Origin: Qipengyuania oceanensis
GTDB lineage: Bacteria; Pseudomonadota; Alphaproteobacteria; Sphingomonadales; Sphingomonadaceae
Direction: 5' to 3'
Assembly: GCF_009827535.1 (NCBI RefSeq)
Contig: NZ_WTYN01000001.1
Location: forward strand, 1,488,001 to 1,552,000
Length of the DNA stretch: 64,000 nt
Shown: positions 25,676 through 35,071 of the stretch, in pieces
Position numbering within the stretch: the first letter of the stretch is position 1
Layout of the letters: every line of letters starts with the position of its first letter
Position numbers and translations under genes: made by a program
The notes under the pieces: model-generated
The model's database searches: none
Seen by the model: only the letters and a program-made list of their open reading frames with translations
What the model was told of the DNA's origin: nothing

Positions 25676-26020
25676 TCATAGCGCTTTCGTCCACTCGGCT
25701 TCGGAAAAGCCGACCAGCACGCCGCCGGGATGCTCCACCACCGGGCGTTTGATCATGCTCGGATGCGCGACCATGAGACGGATCGCCTTCGCCCGGTCGA
25801 TATCGGCCTTGTCGGACTCTTCCAGCTTGCGGAAGGTCGTCCCGCGGCGGTTGAGCAGCGCTTCCCACCCGGCCGAATCGGCCCACGTCTCCAGCTTTGC
25901 GGGGTCGGCCCCTTCCTTCTTGAAGTCGCGAAAGGCGTAGTCGATGTCGCGCGCATCGAGCCACTTGCGCGCTTTCTTGACCGTGTCGCAGTTGGGAATG
26001 CCGTAAAGCTGGATCGTCAT
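25676..26020 (-). CDS. ArsC/Spx-like reductase family protein (YffB type)
   Basis: The 114-residue protein has a thioredoxin-like fold of the ArsC family. YGIPNCDTVKKARKWLD near residues 6-22 holds the single reactive Cys, and RPVVEHPGGVLVGFSEAEW is the family C-terminus. YffB relatives are glutathione-dependent thiol reductases of unknown substrate, not proven arsenate reductases. ATG 26020 overlaps the previous gene's stop by 4 bp. Confidence 0.85.
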   Translation of the reverse strand: MTIQLYGIPNCDTVKKARKWLDARDIDYAFRDFKKEGADPAKLETWADSAGWEALLNRRGTTFRKLEESDKADIDRAKAIRLMVAHPSMIKRPVVEHPGGVLVGFSEAEWTKAL

Positions 26021-26331
26021 GTGTGGTCCCGTAATTGGAAGCGATGGATGCGCGGATCGTCGCAGCCGAACAGCGTGTAGTCTGTATAGTATCGCTCGCG
26101 CCCGTGCGCCTGCGCCAGGCGGTGTTCGGCGACCTGCCCCCACGCGCGGGCAGAAGCCTCGTCCGTCCATTCGGAAAGCGCGATCACCTCGCCGTCTTCG
26201 GCGGTGTAGCTCTTGAAGGCGAGGAAGCCGGGCTGGCCGGCGGCCAGTTCCTCCATGCGCGCATTCTCCGCCTCGTAGGCGGCCTGGTCGATATCGCTGC
26301 GCTTTCGATTGCGGAAGACGACGAGGTACAT
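26017..26331 (-). CDS. Antibiotic biosynthesis monooxygenase-like (ABM) protein
   Basis: The 104-residue protein resembles the ABM/dimeric alpha-beta barrel family: MYLVVFRNRKR, MEELAAGQPGFLAFKSYTAEDGEVIALSEW at its core, then HRLAQAHGRERYYTDYTLFGCDD. Some members cleave quinones or haem, many have no known substrate. It is the first gene of a leftward pair with the ArsC-like gene (overlap ATGA). Confidence 0.75.
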   Translation of the reverse strand: MYLVVFRNRKRSDIDQAAYEAENARMEELAAGQPGFLAFKSYTAEDGEVIALSEWTDEASARAWGQVAEHRLAQAHGRERYYTDYTLFGCDDPRIHRFQLRDHT

Positions 26332-26465
26332 GCGTGCCGCTCATGCAGCGGCGCTTGCGGCAGCACAAGTATGCCGGTGCAGCGCGATCACCGTTGCGAC
26401 ATTGTGTCGCGCACGCAGGCGTGCGAAGCTGCGCGGGCGGATCGCGTGATTTGAGGGGGAATGGC

Positions 26466-27782
26466 TTGGTTCAGGCAGCCGTATCGTCGCGCCTGGTGCT
26501 CAGCGAACATCGCTGGCTCCGCTTCCTGACGCTGGCACTGTTTTACGTGGCCCAGGGCGTGCCGGCGGGAGTCACGATCATCGCGATACCGGCCTGGGCG
26601 GCGGCGAACGGCGCATCGGACGAAGCGGTAGCCTCGCTGGTTGCTGCGGCCTATGCCGTGCCGAGCTTCAAGTTCCTGATCGGTCCGGTCGTCGATCGCT
26701 ACGTGTACATCCCGATGGGACGTCGCAGGCCCTGGCTGATCGGAGCGCAGGTGCTGATGACCCTGGGGTGGCTCGGGGCAGCGATCATCGCACCCGGCCC
26801 GCACGACACGGCCCTGCTGATCGCGGTCACTTTCCTCGTTTCCGGGACGACCGCGGTGCAGGACGTGGCGGCCGACGGACTCGCGACCGATATCCTCGAA
26901 GAACGGGAAACCGGCAGCGCCGGCGCATTCACCTTCGGATCGGCAGTCATCAGCATGGCGGCAACCGGCGGCTTGGCCGGATACCTGTTCCAGAACTTCG
27001 GCTCGCAGGCGACTTTCCTCGCCACGCTGCCACTGATTGCCGTGGTCACGATCCTTGCCATCTTGGTTCTCGAGCGCCCCGGCGAGCGCCGCCTGCCGTG
27101 GAGCAACGGCGAGGCTTCGGAACAAGCGCAGGCGACCCGGGCACAGGCTTGGCTGCCGCTGGCCGTCGCCGTATTCCGCCAGGTCATCACCCGCGACAGC
27201 CTCATCTTCATCGCGATCATCCTGGCCACGGGTCTGGGCGCAGGAATGATAACTCCGCTGCTGCCGATCTACGGGACAGCCATCGTCGGGCTCGACACGG
27301 CGGGCTTCGCCACGCTCCAGTCGAGCATCGCCGTGCCCACGGCGGCAATCAGCATGGTCGTCCTGGCGGCGCTCGCACCGAGGCTCGGCCTGCGCCTGAC
27401 GCTCGTGGTGATCCTCGCGCTCGACGGGGCGCTCGTCCTGCTTTGGGCGATCGACCCGCTTGTACTCACCGCCTTCGCGGCGTTTGCGGGATACCTCGTG
27501 ATCTACGGAACGCTCAGCGCGTTCCGCCAGATGGCGATGCAGGGAATGCGCATGGCCCTGAGCGAGACGCGCGTCGGGGCGACCCAGATGACGGTCTATA
27601 ATTCGCTCGGAAACCTGCCGCTGAGCCTGGGCGCGGGACTGTTCGCCCTGCTCGGCGGGTCGGGCGCGTTGACGATCGTATTGGGAACTGCGGGTGCCCT
27701 GCTGGTGGTCGGCGCAGTGCTGACGCTGCTGCTGCGCATCGGGCGGCGCGAGCCACGGCCGGTCTCCATACCCCAATCCTGA
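26466..27782 (+). CDS. MFS transporter
   Basis: The 438-residue membrane protein has twelve predicted helices. The MFS loop-2 motif appears as GPVVDRYVYIPMGRRRPW after the second helix. The rest shows paired helical bundles split by a cytoplasmic loop near residue 220 (ERPGERRLPWSNGEASEQ). I chose TTG 26466 because GAGGGGGA lies just before it. A GTG at 26496 is possible. The pattern resembles AmpG or nucleoside/drug transporters, but the substrate is unknown. Confidence 0.8.
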   Translation: MVQAAVSSRLVLSEHRWLRFLTLALFYVAQGVPAGVTIIAIPAWAAANGASDEAVASLVAAAYAVPSFKFLIGPVVDRYVYIPMGRRRPWLIGAQVLMTLGWLGAAIIAPGPHDTALLIAVTFLVSGTTAVQDVAADGLATDILEERETGSAGAFTFGSAVISMAATGGLAGYLFQNFGSQATFLATLPLIAVVTILAILVLERPGERRLPWSNGEASEQAQATRAQAWLPLAVAVFRQVITRDSLIFIAIILATGLGAGMITPLLPIYGTAIVGLDTAGFATLQSSIAVPTAAISMVVLAALAPRLGLRLTLVVILALDGALVLLWAIDPLVLTAFAAFAGYLVIYGTLSAFRQMAMQGMRMALSETRVGATQMTVYNSLGNLPLSLGAGLFALLGGSGALTIVLGTAGALLVVGAVLTLLLRIGRREPRPVSIPQS

Positions 27783-27864
27783 AACCCGGCGAAACGGCGT
27801 GACAATCTCACCAATTCGGTGCTACCCCATCCATGAAAAGAAATCACTCTGGGGAGAGAGAACG

Positions 27865-29457
27865 ATGAAAAGAGCCATTCTTGGCGCCCTCTTGGCTGGC
27901 TGCATTCCGATTGCAGCGAGCGCGCAACCGGTCGCCACGCCGGTCGTCGAAACCGAGAGCGGCAAGGTCCAGGGGCTGGAAGATCGCGGCATCGATGCCT
28001 TTCTCGGTATCCGCTACGCTGCGCCGCCGATCGGCGATCTGCGCTTCATGCCGCCAGAAAAGCCGGCGAAGGACAGCGGCATCTCCGATGCGACCGGCTA
28101 CGGCGCGCCCTGCATGCAGCTCTACACGCCGTCCGGCCCCAACGAGAGCGATGTGACGCGCGGCATCCAGGCGATCTTCCCGACCTCGACCGAGGCCAAG
28201 ATCGACAACGAGGATTGCCTGTTCCTCAACGTCTGGACGCCGGCGGCGGGCGATGGCGGCAAGCGCCCGGTCATGGTCTGGTTCCACGGTGGCGGCTATG
28301 CCTATGGGTCGGGCAACTGGCCCGCCTACAACGGGCGCAATCTCGCCGAGAAAGGCGACGTGGTGGTGGTGACCGTCAACCACCGGCTCAACGCCTTCGG
28401 TTATCTCAATCTCGCGGAAAAGTTCGGCGAGGATTACGCCGCTTCGGGCAATGTCGGAAACCTCGACCTCGTCCGCTCGCTCGAATGGGTGCGCGACAAT
28501 ATCGCGGCCTTCGGCGGCGATCCCGGCAACGTCACGATCATGGGCGAATCCGGGGGCGGGTCGAAAGTCAGCCACCTGATGGCGATGCCCGTGGCCGACG
28601 GGCTGTTTCACAAGGCGATCGTCCAGTCCGGGCCGGGTGTCGTCAGCGGCAAGCCGGCAGAGGCGGCTGCCTATGCCGCCGATATCCTGAAGGCAGCAGG
28701 TGTCGAGACCAGCGAGGACCTGGTCGCGGTCCGCGCCGACGAGATCGTCGACGCCGTGCGCAAGGCAACCCCGCCGGGGTCCGGCATGGGCCGCGGCCCG
28801 CAATTCGGCCCGATCGCCGACGGGACCATCGTGCCGCGCGATCCGTTCCTTCCGGCCGCGCCCGAACAGTCACGCGATATCCCGTTGCTGATCGGTTACA
28901 ACAAGGACGAGATGACCTTGTTCGTCGCCTCGCAGCCCTGGTTCGGCCGGCTCGACGAGGCGGGGCTGGCCGCGATGAGCGCGATGCTCGGCAAACAAGC
29001 GGTCGCTGCGGTGGATGCCTATCGCAAGGCCTATCCCGATTATTCGCCGACGCACCTGGCCGCCATCGCGATGGGCGGACGCTTCGTTCGCGGGACCTAC
29101 CTGCTGGCGGACCAGCAGAGCCGTACGGCATCGGCTCCGGTCTTCGTCTACCGGCTGGTGTGGGAGACGCCGGTGGCCGGTGGCATGTTCCGCACGCCCC
29201 ACACGCTCGACATTCCCTTCATGTTCGACAATGCGCAGGAAAGCGCGGCGCTGGTCGGTACGGGCGAGGCGCCCGAGCGAATGGGCCAGATCATGAGCGA
29301 TGCGTGGATTTCCTTCGCCAAGTCCGGCTCCCCGTCGAGCGAACTCCTGCCCGAGTGGAAACCGTACACCGCCAAGGCCCGCATGGTCATGGAGCTCGAT
29401 ATCGAATCGCGGCTCACGGACGACCCCGAAAAGGCGATCCGCGAACTCAGCGACTAG
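27865..29457 (+). CDS. Secreted carboxylesterase/lipase family protein (type B)
   Basis: The 530-residue alpha/beta hydrolase has a signal peptide (cleavage after ASAQ, residue 21). The oxyanion motif HGGG at 141-144 and the nucleophile elbow GESGGG (Ser229) are intact, with NEDCLFLNVWTP near residue 115. Type B carboxylesterases hydrolyse esters and xenobiotics. ATG 27865 follows GGGGAGAGAG. It shares direction with the upstream MFS gene, 82 bp apart; cotranscription is possible. Confidence 0.88.
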   Translation: MKRAILGALLAGCIPIAASAQPVATPVVETESGKVQGLEDRGIDAFLGIRYAAPPIGDLRFMPPEKPAKDSGISDATGYGAPCMQLYTPSGPNESDVTRGIQAIFPTSTEAKIDNEDCLFLNVWTPAAGDGGKRPVMVWFHGGGYAYGSGNWPAYNGRNLAEKGDVVVVTVNHRLNAFGYLNLAEKFGEDYAASGNVGNLDLVRSLEWVRDNIAAFGGDPGNVTIMGESGGGSKVSHLMAMPVADGLFHKAIVQSGPGVVSGKPAEAAAYAADILKAAGVETSEDLVAVRADEIVDAVRKATPPGSGMGRGPQFGPIADGTIVPRDPFLPAAPEQSRDIPLLIGYNKDEMTLFVASQPWFGRLDEAGLAAMSAMLGKQAVAAVDAYRKAYPDYSPTHLAAIAMGGRFVRGTYLLADQQSRTASAPVFVYRLVWETPVAGGMFRTPHTLDIPFMFDNAQESAALVGTGEAPERMGQIMSDAWISFAKSGSPSSELLPEWKPYTAKARMVMELDIESRLTDDPEKAIRELSD

Positions 29458-29466
29458 ACGGGCGCG

Positions 29467-29817
29467 TCAGCGCAACTGGAAGTCGACGATCCGACCGTCG
29501 TTGCGGAAGCTGCAGTAGAACTGGTCGCGGCTGGAATCGCGCGTGTCGATCCGGCCGACGACCTGCACGATCTCGCGGCTGGTCTGCTGCACGCGATCGA
29601 TCGCGACGCGACCGTAGCGCGAGGCTTCCTTGCCGCAGGCATTGTAGGCCGCACGCTCGAATTCGTTCGAACCCGATTGGTTGTAGTCGCCGTATCCGTC
29701 GTTTCCGCCGAGAATCCCGCCGAGGATTCCGCCGCCGCCGAGGCCGCCATACTGGTTGGCGCAACCGCCAAGCGCCAGAGCACCTGCGGCAACAATCGTG
29801 AAAGTCGTGATACGCAT
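29467..29817 (-). CDS. Hypothetical Gly-rich lipoprotein
   Basis: This 116-residue protein has a signal peptide with lipobox LGGC (Cys at about residue 19), then a Gly/Asn-rich linker (GGLGGGGILGGILGGNDGYG). A conserved-looking C-terminal domain contains AAYNACGKEASRYGRV and DQFYCSFRNDGRIVDFQLR. The two Cys residues may form a disulphide. No family is recognised with confidence. It converges on the carboxylesterase. Confidence 0.6.
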   Translation of the reverse strand: MRITTFTIVAAGALALGGCANQYGGLGGGGILGGILGGNDGYGDYNQSGSNEFERAAYNACGKEASRYGRVAIDRVQQTSREIVQVVGRIDTRDSSRDQFYCSFRNDGRIVDFQLR

Positions 29818-29921
29818 CGAAGCTCTCCTGTCTGCAAGCTCCGGCGCATCGTCTCCGCGCGAAGGCTCGGGAGAACTACGCTTGCTTCAAGTGCTTGTTC
29901 CGCTGGACGTTTTCTGCCGCT

Positions 29922-30386
29922 TCAGCCGAGATTGGCATCGGCGATCGCGACCGCCAGCGCATCGGCAGCATCCGCCCCCTCTACCCGCGCGCCCGGAAGC
30001 AGCACCCGGAGCATCGCCTGCACCTGCGTCTTGTCCGCGCCGCCGGTCCCGACCACCGCCTTCTTGACCAGCCGCGCGGCGTGTTCGTTGACGAGAAGGT
30101 TCGCCTGTCCGCAGGCGGCCAGCACCGCTCCGCGCGCCTGCGCGAGCTTGAGCGTGGATTGCGCGTTCTTGTTGGCGAAGACCTCCTCCGCCGCCGCACG
30201 GTCGGGCGCATGGGCGGCGATCACCGCCGCGACCGCGGAATGGAGATGATCGAGCCGCGCAGCGATGGGCGCCTTTGGATCGGTCTTGACCTGCCCGTTG
30301 GCGACATGGCTGATCCGGCTGCCCTCGGCGCGGATGATGCCCCAGCCGGTACACGAAAGCGAAGGGTCCAAGCCCAGGATCAGCAT
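29922..30386 (-). CDS. ruvC: Crossover junction endodeoxyribonuclease RuvC
   Basis: RuvC cuts Holliday junctions during recombination. The 154-residue protein has the fold and active-site acids: ILGLDPSLSCTGWG with Asp7, AAEEVFANKNAQST with the second acid, and GADAADALAVAIADAN with the third. Length fits the family. It is the last gene of a leftward cluster (yebC, DUF3147, ruvC), the yebC-ruvC linkage being common in bacteria. Confidence 0.94.
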   Translation of the reverse strand: MLILGLDPSLSCTGWGIIRAEGSRISHVANGQVKTDPKAPIAARLDHLHSAVAAVIAAHAPDRAAAEEVFANKNAQSTLKLAQARGAVLAACGQANLLVNEHAARLVKKAVVGTGGADKTQVQAMLRVLLPGARVEGADAADALAVAIADANLG

Positions 30387-30396
30387 TGCGGCGACC

Positions 30397-30747
30397 TCAC
30401 AGTCGCAGGCCGAACCGCGGACCGATGTTCATCATCACCAGGTACAGCGCGACGGTCAGCGCGCAACCGATCGCCAGCGCGATCCAGAAATGCAGCCCCG
30501 CGCGCAACAGCATCGGGATGACGAGAAACATGGGCAGGCTCGGCAGCACGTACCAGAACGTCGCTTCGCTATGGATGGCCATGTTCCGCGCATCGGGCCG
30601 CGCATGCCACAGGAAGATCATGCCGAGCACGCTGACGAGCGGCAGGCTGGCGACCAGCGCCGCCATGGCCGGCAGGCGCTTGCCGAGTTCCGCAATGGCC
30701 GCGATCATCGCCCCGGCGAGCAGCGCCTTGGCGATGAAGGACCACAT
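30397..30747 (-). CDS. DUF3147 membrane protein
   Basis: This 116-residue protein has four hydrophobic helices (first at about 3-20, others after ERR-like loops, last at about 92-108) and the family pattern SLPLVSVLGMIFLWHARPD. DUF3147 function is unknown. The ATG overlaps the yebC stop by one base (TGATG), so it is cotranslated. Confidence 0.85.
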   Translation of the reverse strand: MWSFIAKALLAGAMIAAIAELGKRLPAMAALVASLPLVSVLGMIFLWHARPDARNMAIHSEATFWYVLPSLPMFLVIPMLLRAGLHFWIALAIGCALTVALYLVMMNIGPRFGLRL

Positions 30748-31499
30748 CAGTCGAGCTTGGCCATCACGTCGTCGGGGATCTCGTAATTGCCCCAGACGGT
30801 CTGCACGTCGTCGTCGTCGTCGAGTGCATCGACCAGCTTGAGCAGCGTTGCCGCGCCCTTCTCGTCCATTTCGACGGTGATGTTCGGCTTCCACGCGAGC
30901 TTCACGTTGGCCGCCTCGCCGAGAGATTTCTCGAGGTCGCTCGCGACCTGGTGCAGCGCATCGGCCTCGGTCCAGATCGTGTGGCCGCCGTCTTCGCCCA
31001 TGTCGCTTTCGATATCGTCCGCGCCAGCTTCCATCGCGGCCTCGAGGACCGTTTCCTCGTCGCCCGCGCTCACCGGATATTCGATCAGCCCCTTGCGCTC
31101 GAACCCGTGCGCGACCGAACCTTCGGTACCCAGATTGCCGCCGTGCTTGCTGAAGGCGGTCCGCACGGCAGTCGCGGTACGGTTGCGGTTGTCGGTCAGG
31201 GCCTCGACGATGATCGCGCTGCCGCCCGGGCCGTAGCCTTCGTAGCGCACTTCCTCGTAATTCTCGCCGTCGGCCAGGGTCGCCTTGTCGATCGCGCGCT
31301 GGATGTTGTCCTTGGGCATCGACTGCGCCTTGGCGGTGTTGACCGCCAGCCGCAGGCGCGGGTTCATGTCCGGATCGGGCGTGCCCATCTTCGCCGCCAC
31401 GGTGATTTCGCGGCTGAGCTTGGAAAACAAGTTGGAACGCTTCTTATCCTGTGCACCCTTGCGGTGCATGATGTTCTTGAATTTGGAATGGCCTGCCAT
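30747..31499 (-). CDS. yebC: YebC/PmpR-family transcription/translation factor
   Basis: The 250-residue protein begins with [10 protein letters not shown] and [17 protein letters not shown], the family signature. It continues with [29 protein letters not shown], and the C-terminal [15 protein letters not shown] end also matches. Members regulate gene expression, and several help translation at proline stretches. An in-frame start at 31565 would add 22 residues unlike the family. It heads the leftward cluster with DUF3147 and ruvC. Confidence 0.93.
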   Translation of the reverse strand: MAGHSKFKNIMHRKGAQDKKRSNLFSKLSREITVAAKMGTPDPDMNPRLRLAVNTAKAQSMPKDNIQRAIDKATLADGENYEEVRYEGYGPGGSAIIVEALTDNRNRTATAVRTAFSKHGGNLGTEGSVAHGFERKGLIEYPVSAGDEETVLEAAMEAGADDIESDMGEDGGHTIWTEADALHQVASDLEKSLGEAANVKLAWKPNITVEMDEKGAATLLKLVDALDDDDDVQTVWGNYEIPDDVMAKLD

Positions 31500-31553
31500 A
31501 GGAGTGTTTCTGACTTTGTATCTTGACGGGAAATCGGGGGCCGCATTAGCCGC

Positions 31554-32354
31554 ATGAGCACTCATCTAACAAGCCCCGAGGCGCAGCCAGGGGCAAGCGG
31601 CGCGCTTGCGCAAAGTACCGTGGGCCAGTGGCAGCGCTTTTTCGCGTTCCTGCGCCGCCCGGTGCTGCCCGATCGTGCCTTGCCACCTTCGCGCGATGGA
31701 CTGGTAGCGGTTGTCCGGATGCTCGGCCTCGATGCGCTGGCGATGGGCGTGCTCATGGCGATCGCGGGCGCGGTCATCGCGCTGGGTTTCGATCTTCCCG
31801 AAACGGCGCTGGCCGACATGGACATCACCCCCGCCCTGCTCGCGCTGGTGGTCGTCGCCGCGCCGATCGGTGAAGAACTGGTCTTTCGCAGCTGGCTATC
31901 CGGTCGGCCGGGCCACGTATTGGGCGCGATCCTGTTCGCGATCTTCACGCTGGTCGCGACCGGCGTGCTCGGCGCGACGGTGTTCAAGGGCAGCGATCCC
32001 GTCGTATCCGGCGTGGCATCGCTGATAACCGGTGGTGCCATCGGGATGGTCGCCGCCGCCGCCGTCGTCTTCGCCTTGCGGCGTCGCGGCGCGATGCGCT
32101 GGTTCCAGCGCCTGTTTCCGCTGTTCTACTGGCTGAGCGTGCTGGCTTTTGCCGGGGTCCACGTGTTCAACTTCGCCGGGCAGGCCTGGTGGCTGGTCTT
32201 GCCGCTGGTGATACCCCAGTTCGTGCTCGGGGCGATCCTCGGCTACCTGCGCGTCAACTTCGGCCTGTGGGCGAACATCCTCACCCATGCCGTCCACAAC
32301 GGGACGATCCTGGGTTTCGTCCTGCTCGCGAGCGCGCTGGTCGGGGGCGAATGA
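31554..32354 (+). CDS. CPBP-family intramembrane metalloprotease
   Basis: CPBP/CAAX-like proteases cut membrane proteins or process peptides. The 266-residue protein has several hydrophobic helices. The key motif EELVFR (EExxxR) lies near residue 104, and FAGVHVFNF and [11 protein letters not shown] carry the later His residues. All expected motifs are present, so it is likely active. It diverges from yebC. Confidence 0.85.
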   Translation: MSTHLTSPEAQPGASGALAQSTVGQWQRFFAFLRRPVLPDRALPPSRDGLVAVVRMLGLDALAMGVLMAIAGAVIALGFDLPETALADMDITPALLALVVVAAPIGEELVFRSWLSGRPGHVLGAILFAIFTLVATGVLGATVFKGSDPVVSGVASLITGGAIGMVAAAAVVFALRRRGAMRWFQRLFPLFYWLSVLAFAGVHVFNFAGQAWWLVLPLVIPQFVLGAILGYLRVNFGLWANILTHAVHNGTILGFVLLASALVGGE

Positions 32355-32393
32355 TGGCCGTTCGGCTGGACAGCCAAGCGGCCCAGCCGCTCG

Positions 32394-32750
32394 CTAGATC
32401 ACCACTGCCGTCCCGCTGACCGATACCATCAGCATCGAGCCGTTCTGCCCGAGTACCTCGTAGTCGATGTCGACCCCGATTACGGCATTGCCGCCGAGCG
32501 AAAGCGCTTCGCTCTTCATCTCGGAGATCGCTTCCTTGCGCGCGCGGCTCAGCACTTCCTCGTATTTGCCCGAGCGTCCGCCGACGATGTCGGTTATGCT
32601 GGCGAAGATGTCGCGAAAGAGGTTCGCGCCGACAATGACTTCCCCGGTCACGACGCCGAGATAGCTCTTCACCGGCCGGCCCTCGATGGCGGTCGTGGTG
32701 CTGACGATCATCCCGCCTTCCGACGGCTTGCTTTCCCAGGGGCTGGCCAT
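32394..32750 (-). CDS. YbjQ-family (heavy-metal-binding-like) protein
   Basis: The 118-residue protein contains the YbjQ core: [24 protein letters not shown], then [14 protein letters not shown] and [13 protein letters not shown]. YbjQ proteins form pentamers; the function is unclear. I keep the ATG at 32750 because AAGGAAA precedes it. A shorter version from residue 14 is possible. Confidence 0.85.
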   Translation of the reverse strand: MASPWESKPSEGGMIVSTTTAIEGRPVKSYLGVVTGEVIVGANLFRDIFASITDIVGGRSGKYEEVLSRARKEAISEMKSEALSLGGNAVIGVDIDYEVLGQNGSMLMVSVSGTAVVI

Positions 32751-32779
32751 TTCTTCGTTTCCTTCGCTTGGCGACCGCC

Positions 32780-33016
32780 TCAGCCCATGCCGAGCGCGGC
32801 CTTGTAGGTGTCGAGGATCATTTCCTGTTCGCTCCGGTCATCGGGCTTCATCTTCCTCAACCGGACGATCTGGCGCATGATCTTCGGATCGTAGCCGACC
32901 GCCTTGGCTTCTGCATAGACGTCGCGGATATCGTCGGCGATGCCCTTCTTTTCTTCCTCGAGGCGTTCGATGCGCTCGATCAGCAGGCGCAGGCGGTCGT
33001 CGGTGGCTTCGGCCAT
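32780..33016 (-). CDS. GapR-family nucleoid-associated protein (DUF2312)
   Basis: The 78-residue protein has the GapR/DUF2312 sequence: [41 protein letters not shown] and [12 protein letters not shown]. In Caulobacter GapR binds AT-rich overtwisted DNA near replication and transcription and aids chromosome duplication. It is typical of alphaproteobacteria and supports the lineage call. It lies 29 bp upstream of ybjQ. Confidence 0.9.
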   Translation of the reverse strand: MAEATDDRLRLLIERIERLEEEKKGIADDIRDVYAEAKAVGYDPKIMRQIVRLRKMKPDDRSEQEMILDTYKAALGMG

Positions 33017-33127
33017 CTTGTCTAAACTCCGGTGAATTGAGAATCGGTTGGCGGACCGGATAGCCAGCCGGGGCCCGGCGGTGAACCCGAAGTATCGTCA
33101 ATCCACCACGTTTTTGGTCGGGACGCT

Positions 33128-33442
33128 TCAGGAACCGGCGTTCTTCGCCACGCTGGCTTCCATGCGTGCCAGCTGTTCGTCGGTCGCGGGCGTCTGCCGG
33201 GTCGCCTTCCATTCGTCTTGCGGCATGCCGTGGATGAGCTCGCGCGCCTTGGCCTTGTCACCTTCGTAGCCCGCGTCCCGGATCCAGTCGGCGAGGCAAT
33301 TGCGGCAGAACCCCGCCAGCCCCATCAGCTCGATGTTCTGCGCGTCGTGGCGATGGCGCAAGTGACGCACCAAACGGCGAAACGCCGCTGCCGCTACGTC
33401 ATCGGGCAATTCGTCGAGCGGATCGGAATCGTTCACGGCCAT
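33128..33442 (-). CDS. DUF1244 protein
   Basis: The 104-residue protein matches the DUF1244 pattern: AAFRRLVRHLRHRHDAQNIELM, GLAGFCRNCLADW with two Cys, and ARELIHGMPQDEW. The family is alphaproteobacterial, with no known function. It diverges from pyk across 57 bp. The gap to gapR (33017-33127) shows no gene. Confidence 0.88.
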   Translation of the reverse strand: MAVNDSDPLDELPDDVAAAAFRRLVRHLRHRHDAQNIELMGLAGFCRNCLADWIRDAGYEGDKAKARELIHGMPQDEWKATRQTPATDEQLARMEASVAKNAGS

Positions 33443-33499
33443 TCAATCGGTCCTTATTGTCGCTTGTAATGTAGCCAAGCTCTGACATAGCCGCGCCCC

Positions 33500-34984
33500 A
33501 TGAGCAAACGCGATACCGAGCGCTTCGAGCCGCGCAGCCGCAAGGTCAAGATCCTCGCCACCACCGGTCCGGCCAGCCGCGATCCGGAGATGCTGCGCAA
33601 GCTGTTCAAGGCCGGCGCCGATGCCTTCCGCGTGAACATGAGCCATGGCGAGCACGCGACCCACGCGAATACGATCGAGGCGATCCGCGCGCTCGAAAAG
33701 GAATTCAACCGGCCGATCACGATCCTCGCCGATTTGCAGGGGCCCAAGCTGCGTGTCGGGACCTTCAGGGAAGGGCAGGCCGTGATCCGGCATTCGGGAC
33801 ATTTCACGCTCGATCGCAATCCCGAGCCGGGCGACGAAACGCGCGTCGAACTGCCGCATCCAGAACTCTTCGGCCTGCTCGAGAAAGGCCAGCGGCTGCT
33901 GATCAACGACGGCAAGATCCGCCTGAAGGTGCTCGAAGCCAGCGACGACGCGATTCTCTGCACGGCGGAAGTCGGCGGCGTCATTTCCGACCGCAAGGGC
34001 GTGAACGTGCCCGATGCGGAAATCCCGATCCCCGCACTGACCGACAAGGATCGCCGCGACCTCGCCTTCGCGGTGCAGCAGGGCGTCGACTGGATCGGCC
34101 TCTCCTTCGTGCAGCGACCTGACGACCTTGCCGAGGCGCGGCGGCTGATGGGCGGCGGCGTGCGCCAGGGTGCGCCGGCGCTCTGCGCCAAGATCGAGAA
34201 ACCGATGGCGGTTCGCCGCCTGGCCGAGATCATGGAGCTGGCCGACGGCATCATGGTCGCGCGCGGGGACCTCGGGGTCGAACTCGAGCCGCAGGAAGTC
34301 CCCCCGTTTCAGAAGAAGATCGTCAATCTCGCGCGCACCGCGGGCAAACCGGTGATCGTGGCGACGCAGATGCTCGAATCGATGATCGAGAGCCCTGCAC
34401 CGACCCGTGCCGAGGTCTCCGACGTGGCGAATGCGGTCTATGACGGGGCCGACGCGGTGATGCTGTCGGCCGAAACGGCAGCGGGCGACTGGCCGGAAGA
34501 AGCGGTCACGATCATGGACAAGATCGCCCAGCATGTGGAACGCGACGAGAGCTTCCTCGAGCGCGTGCGCTTCCACGATACGCCGCCCGATGCGACCACC
34601 GCCGACGCGCTGAGCCATGCCTGCATGACGATCGCCGACACCGTGCCGATCAGCGCGATCACCGTCTTCACCGGCTCCGGCTCGACGGCCCGCCGGGTCG
34701 CCCGCGAACGTCCGAGCGTGCCGATGCTGGTGCTGACCCCGAGCATGAAGACGGCGCGCCGCGTCGGTCTCCTGTGGGGCGCGCATGCCGTTGCGACGAA
34801 GGATATCGGCAGCTTCGAAGAGATGATCGCCAAGGGCAAGCGGATGGCGCTGCGCCACGGGTTCGGCCAGGCGGGAAGCAAGCTGATCGCGCTGGCCGGG
34901 GTTCCGTTCGGCACGCCGGGAAGCACCAACCTGCTGCACGTCGTCACCCTGACTGGACAGGAACTCGACAAGCGCGAAAGCTAG
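33500..34984 (+). CDS. pyk: Pyruvate kinase
   Basis: Pyruvate kinase makes pyruvate and ATP from phosphoenolpyruvate, the last step of glycolysis. The 494-residue protein has the signatures KVKILATTGPASRDPEML, RVNMSHGEHATH, CAKIEKPMAVRRLAEI with the catalytic Lys, MVARGDLGVEL, and MLESMIESPAPTRAEVSDVAN. Length and domain order are normal. Confidence 0.95.
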   Translation: MSKRDTERFEPRSRKVKILATTGPASRDPEMLRKLFKAGADAFRVNMSHGEHATHANTIEAIRALEKEFNRPITILADLQGPKLRVGTFREGQAVIRHSGHFTLDRNPEPGDETRVELPHPELFGLLEKGQRLLINDGKIRLKVLEASDDAILCTAEVGGVISDRKGVNVPDAEIPIPALTDKDRRDLAFAVQQGVDWIGLSFVQRPDDLAEARRLMGGGVRQGAPALCAKIEKPMAVRRLAEIMELADGIMVARGDLGVELEPQEVPPFQKKIVNLARTAGKPVIVATQMLESMIESPAPTRAEVSDVANAVYDGADAVMLSAETAAGDWPEEAVTIMDKIAQHVERDESFLERVRFHDTPPDATTADALSHACMTIADTVPISAITVFTGSGSTARRVARERPSVPMLVLTPSMKTARRVGLLWGAHAVATKDIGSFEEMIAKGKRMALRHGFGQAGSKLIALAGVPFGTPGSTNLLHVVTLTGQELDKRES

Positions 34985-35071
34985 GCCGATGCCTAGTCAA
35001 ATGGCCACTTGAGGCTGTGATCCGGCTCGCCCAAGCAAGCGGCAACACTGCGGCTGTTGGGTGAAAGAACG